Shown: piece by piece, positions 49,890 through 60,879 of the stretch
Layout of the letters: each line of letters begins with the position of its first letter
Position numbering within the stretch: the first letter of the stretch is position 1
Source of the DNA: Strongylocentrotus droebachiensis
Taxonomy: Eukaryota; Echinodermata; Echinoidea; Camarodonta; Strongylocentrotidae
Length of the DNA: 64,000 nt
Reading direction: 5' to 3'
Assembly (NCBI GenBank): GCA_035222895.1
Contig: JAVYIG010000113.1
Span: 461,501-525,500 of the forward strand
The notes under the pieces: generated by a model
Databases searched by the model: none
Told to the model about the DNA's origin: nothing
What the model saw: only the letters and a program-made list of their open reading frames with translations
Program-made: the position numbers and the translations under genes

Positions 49890-51665
49890 GAAAAATGTAT
49901 AAAAGCTAGCGATATCAAACTATGACTATTTTTTTTCTCAATCCTTTAATCGGCTTGACTATAGCGATCGGATGTGCAGCACTTATTATTTTTTGCAAAC
50001 AATCAAGTTATAGAAGAAGAAAACAAAACAAAAAACGAAATCATTCAGGCTTTGAAACTATCCATTTCGTTAAATTTCTTTAAAGAGTAGCTTCATTCTG
50101 CAAGATTGTACTTTTTATCTAAGAAACATAAAGTGATGCGAAGGGCCTTGTTTATACTGTAGTAATCGGAGTCTTCATATCATTGAATAATGTAATAGAG
50201 TAATTATGAAAAGTGTGTTGACATTAATTCACAGAACAGCGAAGAGTCGAAGGTAAGAATAGACTAAATACAGAGAAATTATTATTGTATGATCTTCAGA
50301 AAACGCGATGTGGTTTTCCTCAAATGGTGCAGGTACTTTAAGGGTTATTGAAACCCAAGCATCTTTTAGGACCAGCATTTTCTCTAAGTCCAAGGGATGG
50401 GTATATAACAAAAAATGAAAACCGTTAAGCCTAATTAATTAAAGCCATCCAGGTTAACCCAAGGTGACTTTACAATAATGTCTTGAAAAGTGGTCTTACG
50501 CCGAGGAAACTTGATGGTTCCTGGTACGCTGCATGAGCATAGCTAAGGGGAGGCATGGGGTTTGCCCCCCCCCCCCATCGCAAAACCAAAAAAGGGAGAG
50601 AAATAATGAGAGGTAAGGAAATGTAGGGAGTAAATGAAGAGGAAAGAAGGCGATGGGACGCCTTCCACTACTCATATTCGGTGGCATTTTGAATACGCAT
50701 TTCATCCACCTAATAAATATAGGCCCCCTATGTTGCCAGTGCCCTTTCCACGCCTTGGTAAAGGCTGTGTTACTGACTCAATTATGTCATCACCCCCTTA
50801 CTACAGCACGTTGTCTGCCATGAGTTAGGTAAAACATAAGACCAGTAAGACCACATAGAATTCAGACTTATTTCATAATTGTATTTGATTTCAAGCTACA
50901 CGTCCAGTTGATAAGTCATATTAACAGCAGAAAACTAAAAGGAGACTCTATCAATGGCTCCCATCTCACCCCCCCCCCCGATACAATGCATGCATCCATC
51001 CGGTGTTCTTTCCTGTAAAGGATGGGTTGCTATGACAACGGGAGCACTTGGATGCTCACTCCAGCATGGGGGGAGGGAGGAATAAGAATGTGGTGATGAT
51101 GAATGGAATGAAATTAAATACCATGGCGCCTTCCAGGAATGATGATGATGGATTGCATCATATATATCTTTTGCTACATCTTCACACCACAATCCTTCTG
51201 CCAAATGCGGTCGCCGATGCAGTTCAGGGGACCTTTCTGTGTTAAATTAAAAGGTCTCATGCATTTAAAATCGAATTTGTAACATTTTCCTGGTTTCAAA
51301 CTCCCCGCATATCGCACAAACACATTCACACATTAACCCACACGCGCACACGAACATCCGCCCTACGCTAACCCACACCCACACTAACTAGAGCAAACTG
51401 CTGTATGACCTTATGGGAATAAATATGGTAGAAATGTCCTGCAGCATTTATTATTCAGTTCTGGCATTTTTAATACCCGTCTTTCACACATGGCTCGCCT
51501 TCGTCAGCCATTGTTCGGCAGAGCTATAAATAACTGCATGCTATTATACACGGCTTTGAAGAATTTTCATACATGCAATTACCTTTTCTTATCAAAGATC
51601 AATAGACCTTTTGCTCATATACATCGGTGATAAAATATGTATAATAATTTAAGCCGGACTCTTCG
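49890..51665. other. Gene-free stretch
   Basis: C12 at 50566-50577 beside GAGCATAGCTAAGGGGAGGC, a C10 run at 50970, ATGATG repeats near 51090-51150 and CACACA-type tracts (51310-51390). No coding signal. Confidence 0.45.
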
Positions 51666-51670
51666 CCGTC

Positions 51671-51756
51671 TCTCTCTCTCTCTCTCTTTCTCTCTCTGAT
51701 TACCGTGTCCATCTATTTTTATATATCGTTTCCCTTCTCTCTCTTTCTCTCTTTCT

Positions 51757-51798
<42 letters not shown>

Positions 51799-51875
51799 GT
51801 GTCCACCTATTTCCATATATCGTTCCCCTTGGATCTCTCTCTCTCTCTCTCTCTCTCCCCCCCTCCCCCTCTCTC
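51671..51875. repeat. (CT)n array with a 94 bp higher-order repeat
   Basis: ATTACCGTGTCC, then CTATTT and ATATATCGTT(T)CCC, occurs at 51699 and 51793, each copy embedded in (CT)n. This shows a duplicated unit of about 94 bases. Confidence 0.8.
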
Positions 51876-51879
51876 TCTA

Positions 51880-52791
51880 CACACAAGTTTATCTGCTGCT
51901 ATTCTCGGCACATGCTTATGCTAATGCGCATTGAGTGTGGGAGTAGGAGAGTCCGCCACAGTCGAGGCTCCGTCAAAGTTGGCCGGGCTGCCGAGCATCG
52001 ACTATATAAAAAGAAAAACCTCCCAGCGCAGTGCCTGGATTTACCAAGCTTCTGGCTATGCCCTCATACTCTCATAGATCATTTAGGAAGGTAAAGTCTA
52101 TTTTCGGATCCTGGGAAAATATAATCGATTGCAGGAGCTGGCTAAACTGGCTGCTTTGGCAGCAATCTTCTGCCTATCCATACTCTACCGCGGTGGTGAG
52201 TGGAAGCGCTATACTTTCTATTTTCAAACTACCGCTATATTTTCTTCCCTCGCTGAAGCATCCCCTATCGGCTGTCATAACAGTGGAGGACGTTAGGCAC
52301 GGGTAGTACACCACGATTAATCACCAGCTCTGGATTTAACCGGAATGACCAGAGGTAAAGTAATGTTGTTGTACTTCTGTTTATTTCATTTCGTGTGTGT
52401 ACATACATACTGTTTTAATGTGTAAGGGTCGATTCATCTCGTGAACGTTTGTTGGTACTTGACAGTTCATTTCAATTCAATTCAATTAAATAAAGGTTTA
52501 TTCGAACATGTTTCGCAGTACACAGACTGAATTATACTCGTATTACAAAGATTTAAATACATTGTAACTACAAATTGCGACTGTGAATAAAACATATTGA
52601 ATTATATACCAAAATTATATGAAATGCTTTACATTGATAAAATGATAGGTAATGAATGTCACTTAACATTTGAAAAGATGTTGTAAAAAGGTATTATTAA
52701 TTACAAAATGATAACATTCCCGCTATCAATAACAATTTATTGCACGATAACAAAGTAAGAGGTCAATGGTCAAGGAGAAAGAAGGACAAAT

Positions 52792-52826
<35 letters not shown>

Positions 52827-53870
52827 CAATGACCTGATAGCAACATAATAAACATTTGAAAACAGGTGAGAGTATCACAAAAGTGATAGATGATTATTAC
52901 AAGCTTTGATTCGCATGATGATTATTGAGTATACGTGTGAGATTTTGGTAAGGCAAGTAAATTTTTGATATTTTTTGACATTTTGTAAATTGAATTTGTA
53001 GTTTTTTTTGGGAGATAATCCTGGTTATGATGGTCGTTAGAGTTACACACGAGAGGGATTCTTACATATGTTTAATTAGGAAAGTTGAAATGCGGCCTTT
53101 AACACATGATTTCTTTATATCAAAGATTTTGCTATTTAAAAACACAAATTGTTTTTGATGTTTCATCTTCATAGGCCTTAATACATGTATGTCGTACTCA
53201 ATTCGAAATAATTATAGGAAATTAGTGGCAATGTTTGCATGCATTCGCAAATGATATTAATTTGGGCCTGAAGTAATTAGAAAATAATTAGGATTGATAA
53301 CAAAAAGATAAAGTGGTACTAATGATCACTGGTGAATTGCGGGGGGGGGGGGGGGGTCCACACAAACGGCCCTCAAGTTCCCTTTTAAAAATCTCAATCA
53401 GCATACCTTCAATTGACAAGCTCCTCAGTTGAGCACCCTTTCAACGTATTGACCCTAAAATGCACCAGAAAAAAAAGGTGCGATTTTCTTTTTCTCTTTG
53501 CTCTTCAGATATTTGGCTAATTATGGCCACTTTAACAAAAATTATTGATCCGCCCCTGCAAATAATGACTAATCATGTATAGTTATGGACACGGTGTTAA
53601 ACACTGTGTGTGAACGAACTCAAACTCTCATGCAGTCATTAAATAATCCCTAAATACCCAGGAAAGTCATTATTTTCCCTTTTCGTCGAAATATTTAAAT
53701 TTTAATGGTCTTCCTATTCCTTTATTCATCAAATATTTTCAGTATTTATATAAATAGCCTACCTATTCTCTTCTGTATTCTCTATTCATCCTGCAACAAA
53801 TATATTTTATAGGATATAGTGACCGTTGTCCAGATAACAGAGTTTATTAAAATACAGAGGAGGCGTAGAC
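51880..53870. other. Gene-free stretch
   Basis: (GA)n at 52797-52824 and G16 at about 53341-53356. A CAATTCAATTCAATTAAATAAAGG segment begins near 52470 and may be a retroposon end. A 91-codon open frame at 52031-52306 lacks a family signature. Confidence 0.45.
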
Positions 53871-53877
53871 AAAGAGA

Positions 53878-53992
53878 AAGAAAGAGAGAGAGAGAGAGAG
53901 AGATAGAGGGAGAGATAAAGATAACGAGAGAGAGAGAGAGAGAGAGGGAGAGATAAAGATAACGAGAGAGAGAGAGAGAGAGAGGGAGAGAT

Positions 53993-54027
<35 letters not shown>
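53878..54027. repeat. (GA)n minisatellite with 38 bp unit
   Basis: GGGAGAGATAAAG(ATAACG) recurs at 53908, 53946 and 53984, an exact 38-base spacing, with (GA)n between copies. Confidence 0.9.
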
Positions 54028-54029
<2 letters not shown>

Positions 54030-55010
54030 CGCTAGTGGCAGGGAAAACGGGATAAAAGAAAGACGAGAACAGAGACAATGTCTGCACGCGTCCGTGTGGT
54101 AGAGGTAAACAAATAGTTGTAAATAGGATTGGCAATAAGTTTTCACCTGTTTCATTTTGCACTCGTAACGAATATAGCAGTGTCATTAATAAATGTGTTC
54201 CTTCGAGTGTTAATTAACAGCGTGATATTACTTTCTCGAGTGTATTTCCATGTTAATTAGGGGATCCTTGAAATCTAAGAAATATATAACAGCCTTAAAC
54301 TGTAAAAATTACTTTCATTCTCAACGGAATTTCAGGCGATGGGGTAAATCTTGAATCAAGTTTGTATGAACAGCATAAATTCACACCTTGATCGAATCAG
54401 AAAAAACATGTATATCCATTCTTTTCAAGAGGTTGAATTAAGGTCGAATTCTTTCTGTTGAAAAATTATTTTTTAATAAACTATTGAAAAACAATAACAT
54501 CGCTTTAATTCCATTAAATGTCATGATCAAGACAGCCTAATATAACCAGGCTTATATAAACAAGAAAATGGTATGTTAGATAACTCCTGTTGGCCTACTT
54601 TTCACATAAACCTTCGTATTGGAGAGTTCATCATAGATCGATCGATCCCTATACAGCACTGTAGCACGCAAGGTCATTAGCACACTCTATCATCTGGACA
54701 TTATATTGGTTGCTATGTTACATACTACCTTTCCATTTCACCGTTGCCGGGGAAGGGGGATATTTATAGGCGATATAACTCGTCCAGCTTAACCTTCGGC
54801 CATTATCATAATCATTATGACATTAAGGGTAAATATCATCTGTATACATTTCTTGTCTGGCTGAAAGACGTTTGGAATGAATAAATATGGATGATTGAGC
54901 GAAGAGAACGTATTTGGAATATGATTGTAACTCGATATACGGTAGGCTTACGTGGATGGGCATACGGTGAATGTTAACGAGGGAATGTGGAGGGCTAGAG
55001 AGGGAGGGAG
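54030..55010. other. Gene-free stretch
   Basis: AT-rich DNA without open frames of interest or recognisable repeats. Confidence 0.4.
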
Positions 55011-55013
55011 GAA

Positions 55014-55015
55014 AG

Positions 55016-55097
<82 letters not shown>
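55014..55097. repeat. (GA)n microsatellite
   Basis: Two GA blocks joined by AAAGAGAG. Further GA arrays follow at 55275-55308 and 55542-55582, the last ending in G8. Confidence 0.95.
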
Positions 55098-55098
<1 letters not shown>

Positions 55099-55541
55099 TG
55101 TGTATGGTAAAAAGGGGAAAGGAGTTTGGAGGGATGGGTTGCTATGACAAGAGTGAGATATCTTTTTTCCCGCTTCATATATAATTGTACATTAATAGCC
55201 TAGCCTGAATAAACCTCCAGTAAATGAATTTACATGTATAATAATTATGAGGGTGTTTAAAGATAGATAGCAAGAGAGGGAGGGAGAGAGACAGAGAGAG
55301 AGAGAGATAATGAAAGGAAGGTGGGTGGAAAGGAGAGGGGCTCCGCGACATTACGGAAACGTGTCCTCTTCTCCCCACGCTTCAAATATTTGTATATTAT
55401 TAATAGACAATGACACATGATAAACATTACGATTACATCCAGCTTAATGTATGTAAATAAGGTTGTCGGTGGGAATGAATGATTGAGAGACAGTGATAGG
55501 AACAGAAGGAGAGTGAGAGGGCGATAGAGCGCGAGACAGAT

Positions 55542-55582
<41 letters not shown>

Positions 55583-55741
55583 TACAGAAGGGATAACGGA
55601 TGAAGCATTGTAAGCGGCCTACTCAAACTTTCGATTATTTATCAATTTTACAAACAAGCCCAATCCCAAAGTTATATAAAGACGATACACATTCAAATAA
55701 ATGTATTATTTATTTATCTGGCTTTAGCCGAGCTACCAATC

Positions 55742-56116
55742 TTAAAGGTAAAGACCAGTAATGGTCATGCGATTGCATTGTGAAAGAAACGTTGTGGAAT
55801 CGATCAGAAAAGGTTGATCATCTAGCATCTAGCATCTGCAAGGTTCTGGAATCATCAAAATGATAAGAAATTTGGCCCATTCTTCGTAAAGTTACAAGCA
55901 CTATACACAGAAAGATGTATATGGGACTACCCTATCTCTCTCACACGACCATGAGAGAGATAAATTTACCAAATATATGAATTAGTAGGCGGTTTCCCGG
56001 CAAATTTGTTATCATCATGTATTAGTCAAAACATATTCTTTCACATGATTGGTAATGAGAGCTTCCATTTCATTTTTTGAAATTGGGGCGTTACCAATAC
56101 TGGTCTTTTCCTTTAA
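55742..56116. mobile_element. TTAA-flanked miniature element (piggyBac-like ends), 375 bp
   Basis: The borders are TTAA at 55742-55745 and 56113-56116. The terminal AGGTAAAGACCAGTAATGGT (left) and AGGAAAAGACCAGTATTGGT (right, inverted) match at 18 of 20 positions. No coding capacity. The well-kept ends suggest a younger copy than 47791-48177. Confidence 0.65.
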
Positions 56117-56290
56117 ACAAAATTAAACGAATGTCTTTTTTACCCAGAAATAGCTCACCTGGGTCAACAGTGGCAAATTCAGATTAATGCTTTCCCCGAA
56201 GATTTTAATACCGTCTTATCCACAGTACGCAGAGTAGCCATTACCAAGGCACCTAAAAAGCACTTACGTAGGCCTACGAGGAAAATATGA

Positions 56291-56345
56291 TATACACACA
56301 CACACACACACACGCACACACACACAAAACCTACACACACATACG
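56291..56345. repeat. (CA)n microsatellite
   Basis: Imperfect CA run with CGCACA and CTACACACAC interruptions, about 200 bases before the (GT)n/(GC)n tract. Confidence 0.9.
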
Positions 56346-56524
56346 CACTCACACTTCCTTTACTTTTATTAATGATCTTGCACTTGAAGTGGTATCGTAT
56401 TAATACACAATTTAAAAAAAGGTGAGCATAAATTGCAACCCAAATTTACTTACGACGTTTCTTATCCAAACTTAGTGATCATTCCTTGTAACACTCTCGT
56501 AGTTATTGGGGAGGCACTGGCATA

Positions 56525-56604
56525 GTGTGTGTGTGCGCGTGTGTGTGTGTGTGCGTGTGTGCGTGTGTGTGCGCGCGCGCGTGTGTGCGTGTGTGTGTGT
56601 GTGT
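56525..56604. repeat. 80 bp alternating purine-pyrimidine tract (GT/GC)n
   Basis: Every base alternates between G and T or C for 80 bases, with a GCGCGCGCGC core at about 56571-56580. Such sequence readily adopts Z-DNA under negative supercoiling. Confidence 0.9.
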
Positions 56605-57106
56605 TAGGGGTAGGGGGCTGCATCTGTAGCTCCGCCCCTGCCTTGTCATAAACAAATGGTAAATTATAAATGATGATGTATTAAAGCGTCAGAAGCATGC
56701 TCTGTGCGAGACAACATTATCCATTGTACTTATGAATAAATCATATTAAATCTGATCAAATCACATAATAAGTAATTATTACCAATAGTTACAGTTTAAC
56801 TCAGTTTTACGCTCTAAAATTCCTACTATGCTGGGTAAATTTCCCCCAGCAAATGTTTTTTATTTTGCTTCAACGATTACATTTTACCCAACATAGGTTT
56901 TTGTTTTTTGTCTTTTGTATTTCATTTCTTTTTAGGAATCTAGGACGATTGTCCAAAATCAGTACCATTGATTGCGAGAGTTTTGGCCAGCCCAGTTCAA
57001 GTTTGGCTACATATGGCGAGTGCTGCTCTGTTGGGCAAGCACAAAACAAGATAATATACGCCATGTTGTAATCAACTGAAACGAAGTTGGCCAAACTCTC
57101 TGTCTA

Positions 57107-57501
57107 GGGGCGCGTTCATGCTTGATTTTGAAGGTAGAATGAGCGATCTGAAACGCTCATCGTAAAGGCTCATCGTGATCACAGTTCCACGGTGTACTGT
57201 TCATGCTTACTTCTCTGGCTCATCCAGGCAATTCTCCTTGTGTGGCCTTAATTGGTCTTCCAGCTGGATTCGCAAACCTTCACTGTGCATGCTACGTAGA
57301 CCCACTAGAGGTCAGTGCGTTGACCCCATTTAAACGCGTTGACAAATTGTAAACGCATCTTTTTGTGAGTTTACGATCGGCGATCGTGATCGCCGTTTTT
57401 CGGTGATTCTACAAAAGTAAGCATGGACGCAACCGTGTTTTAAACTAAACGCGTAACAGATGCCTGATTCTGGCCAGAAAAAGTGAAGCATGAACACGCC
57501 C
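57107..57501. mobile_element. TA-flanked MITE with GGGCGTGTTCATGCTT ends, 395 bp
   Basis: The left end GGGGCGCGTTCATGCTT and the right end AAGCATGAACACGCCC are inverted copies with TA on both sides (57105-57106 and 57502-57503), as in Tc1/mariner-type insertions. Inner copies of the word occur (GTTCATGCTTAC on the left, GTAAGCATGGAC on the right). No coding capacity. Confidence 0.7.
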
Positions 57502-57554
57502 TATAGGACGAGAGCCTCACTGCCTCTTTCACAAAGAGAGTGATAGATTTTGCT

Positions 57555-57759
57555 CAGTGGTATCGGTAAACGTAAGTACCCTACTTCACACGTGCATAAT
57601 TGTTTCGTATTTTGACCAACATTTGGGTAAAGATATGACCCTTCAACTGCCAGACTACGGTAGCCCACTTGTTGGGAAAATCTTGACCAAGCTGTTGGTC
57701 AAAATACGAAACAATTATACACGTGTGAAGTAGGGTACTTACGTTTACCAATATCACTG
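57555..57759. mobile_element. Foldback element with 67 bp arms
   Basis: The left arm (57555-57621) and right arm (57693-57759) are inverted copies with about four differences; the core words include CCCTACTTCACACGTG and TTGTTTCGTATTTTGACCAACA in two parts. The loop is about 70 bases. To the right, TTGCCCAA/TTGGGCAA words recur to 57841, which may be the outer part of the same or another element. Confidence 0.8.
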
Positions 57760-57851
57760 GGAAAAAATATTGCCCAATAGATGGTTGGGTTGACTATTGG
57801 CACAACGTTGGGCAAAGTGTTGGAAAAATATTGCCCAACCTTTTCACAGTG

Positions 57852-57970
57852 TATAGAGAAACAGAGGGAGATAGAGTGATAGAGAGGGAGAGAGATATAG
57901 AGAGTGATAGAGTGGTAGAGAGAGCAAAAGCAAGAGAGAGCGAGAGAGAGAGGGGGGGGGGGAGGGGGAG
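57852..57970. repeat. Imperfect (GA)n/GAGTGATA repeat ending in G-run
   Basis: GA units with AGTGATAGAG variants, ending in GGGGGGGGGGGAGGGGG at about 57952-57968. No tRNA-like head was found to its right. Confidence 0.85.
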
Positions 57971-58618
57971 CAAAAACAGCGGTAATACCTAATGATAAAT
58001 ATGGTGGGATATCATAAAGGATAGACAAAATATATAGATCGTCCGAGGTTAAAAACCCATTCATATTTTATGGATATAGATGGACGATACTGACAACAAA
58101 GCCCTGGATCGTAGACTTGTGATCCAGACTGACTGAGGCATGTTTGGATGTTAAAGGTTCTCCTCACAAAAAAAAAAAACTTCTTGAACGTTGGATGAAC
58201 CGTTTGTGATCCCTTGGGTATATCTATCCTTCTATGTCTGTAATTGGGGGTTTATACATTTTTCTATATTTTTGGGGTTAAAATTACATATTCAGCGAAA
58301 CGTCGTTTAGGTATTTTCTCAATATTATTCATCATTTCTTTTCTTCATCACTAGACTTTAATCTTACATTTCCAGGCACACATTTTCTTGTTTTTATTCT
58401 TGTGAAATCTACATCAATAAAATTCATTAAACAGCGAAAACACTTTCCCCATATTCAGAGGCGGCTTCAGAATGATCAAAATTAAAGGGGGGAATTTCCT
58501 TACCAACATCATTATCGTTTCAGCATTTTTATCTTGAATAAAAAATAGGAAAGTGCCCCTTCGCCTCTTAGATCCGCCGAAGCATTCCCTCGTAGTCACG
58601 TCGTTTAGAATTTTAAAT

Positions 58619-58766
58619 AGTACCTTTAGAAAATATCACATGCTAAATTAGTTTCCTACGTGTAGTCACAAAAGTCACGTAGTCAAAAGACAATCATCGT
58701 CATACGTGACTTTTGTGACTAGAGGTAGGAAACGAATTTTAGCTTGTGATATTTTCTAAAGGTACT
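58619..58766. mobile_element. Foldback element with 63 bp arms
   Basis: The left arm (58619-58681) and right arm (58703-58766) are inverted copies: AGTACCTTTAGAAAATATCA with GATATTTTCTAAAGGTACT, and GTCACAAAAGTCACGTA with TACGTGACTTTTGTGAC. The loop is only about 21 bases. Confidence 0.85.
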
Positions 58767-58769
58767 GTA

Positions 58770-59755
58770 TGATTGTGTAACGCTTATTCGTGCTCTTTCG
58801 GGTGCGAGGCTTCTCATTTTTGAAGTTGACTAGCTTGAATTTCAAATTAAATTCCAAATGTTCTTTTTCTTGTTTTTATGCTAATGCTTCCGTTATGACG
58901 GTGGGCTGTATAACTTAAAGATAATTGAAACTGAGGTGATGAGGCCATTGTAATACTGGCGAATCATAATGTTAATCGTGCATTTTAAAGGATGGCAAAA
59001 TGCAAAACGAAATTTCATGACATTGTGAGAATTTCAACAGTGGTGCCCAAACGACCAGAGGATGACTACAAATCTGAGACGTCCCAGGAGATTGGCTGAC
59101 CAGCTGACCCGACAATGTTGTTCTTGTGAACCCTATAAAGGCTCGTTCAAATATAACGTAGTAAGCCGCCGCCAAAACGCAGCGGTCTTTTTAAAAACGT
59201 GTACATGAATAGTACCTGCGGGCAACAAAAGGTCATACCAGTATTCTCTTCAACTCTGTGTTGTAAGATAAAAAAAAAATGTAAAGCGTTTACGTCATCA
59301 ATAAAAAAAAAACGAAAAAACGCCGCGTTTCACCTTCTCATATCTGAACGGAGCATGAGAAAATTGTCATATGGCCCACGAGACAAACATGTCGGTCTCG
59401 TGGTCCTCTCGTAAACCCTCTTGATAATTTCTTCAGAATGGACTTTCGATCTCTTCGGCTGTATCTTTCAAATGATTGCAAAGTTTATGATTTTCTCTTT
59501 TACATGTATATAGTCTGCCTTGGTGATATAGTATCAAAGACAACCCTACTTCAGACAGGGATGCGGCTAAACTTGCCACTCACCCTCATTTCTTAGGCAA
59601 CTCAAGATTTCTTATGATTCAACGGAAATCTTCTTAATAGTTGATTGTTCTGTTTTCATTAATTAATTATTTATATATTCATCTATTGATCTAATATTCA
59701 ATTATTCATCTAATTTGGCTCGTTTTTATGATCGTGGCGTTCCCTGTTGCGCTTC
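58770..59755. other. Gene-free stretch
   Basis: It has a small perfect hairpin (CCACGAGAC with GTCTCGTGG, about 59373-59401), which could arise by chance. Nothing else is recognised. Confidence 0.4.
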
Positions 59756-59757
59756 CA

Positions 59758-59902
59758 GGGGGCCGTTTCACAAAGCCTTTTTTCAGTGACAAATGACAAA
59801 AAACAGTGACAAATCTGTTGCTAACCAATCAGAAGCAAGGATTTCAGTAGCTTATAACAAAAACTGTCGTTTGTCACTGATGACAAGTTTTGTGAAACGC
59901 CC
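59758..59902. mobile_element. MITE, GTTTCACAAAG family, copy 2
   Basis: The ends GGGGGCCGTTTCACAAAGCC and AGTTTTGTGAAACGCCC are inverted copies. The body aligns with 45744-45885, sharing AACCAATCAGAAGCAAGGAT and GTCACTGATGACAA. Confidence 0.8.
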
Positions 59903-60617
59903 ACTAGGAGTCGGTGGGAAAAGCCCAAGGGTCATGGGAATTCAAGATTCCTGGTTTTCTTCCAGGCAACGCCAGGAAATGCAGCAGGAGAAACAGAGTC
60001 ATTAATTTTTGTTCTCACTTTATATCTCCTGTTTTCATTGTATTTTATCTTTGGGGTGCCGAATAAATAAGAATAATTATTGTAATAACCACCCACATAC
60101 ACACACGAACACACGCACATGCCTGCAAATAATAAGGAACTAGGTTCAACATCATTTCGGATGTATCCTGTTTGTCCAAGCGGGTTGGGATGGGAGATGG
60201 ATGTCTTTAAACTCTCGTGGACGCTACTTAGTTTCATAGAGTAGGGCATCATGTTGGTTTGTTTGATCTCATAGTCAATCTTATCTCGATGCACCATTGG
60301 CATCGGATGTCTCAACTGTACACCTGTTTCCATGACAACAAACCCATATTTCTTTCATTGCAATGTTTGTCTAATACAAATGCATACATCTGTACATATG
60401 AAACACATACAACCCGTAGTCTCTGTTCATCTGCATGGTCTGTTAAGTGTGTTATATCATTTTTGTTTCTGTTGTAAAGATATTCTTCATCCTTCTGGTC
60501 TCAGCTTTAGGGAAATTAAAATATGTTGTCTTCTTTAGAGAGTCAATGTGCTGTCCTTAGCGTTCTACGTTGGATTTATATAGAACACTTCGTGAAGCGC
60601 AGGATATGATAAATGCA

Positions 60618-60874
60618 ATGCCTCAGTCACACCATTAGGCTTGCGTGTTGCTGCGTATTTATGGTAAGCAGTTTTAACATTTATTCCTATTTCTTGATAT
60701 CAAGAAATGTTTTCTTGATATCCAGAAATCGAATTCTTGATATCAAGAATTACCATTGCTTTACAACATTAAAATCAATTCTGGATATCAAGAAAGAGTA
60801 ATAAATGTTAGAACGGCTTGCCATAAATACGCAGCAATACGCAAGCCAAATACGATAAGGTGTGACTGAGGCAT
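60618..60874. mobile_element. Foldback MITE with four internal 16 bp palindromes, 257 bp
   Basis: The ends ATGCCTCAGTCACACC and GGTGTGACTGAGGCAT are perfect inverted copies, and the arms continue inward (CTTGCGTGTTGCTGCGTATT on the left, its near-complement on the right). The centre carries TTCTTGATATCAAGAA or a one-base variant at 60691-60706, 60712-60727, 60734-60749 and 60779-60794. Terminal words alone recur at 18.2 and 40.75 kb. Confidence 0.85.
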
Positions 60875-60879
60875 TAGAG

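Noticed and set aside
52031-52306. 91-codon frame and an overlapping alternative frame with one hydrophobic segment
   Set aside because: The two frames compete, neither has a family signature, and the alternative lacks a start codon.
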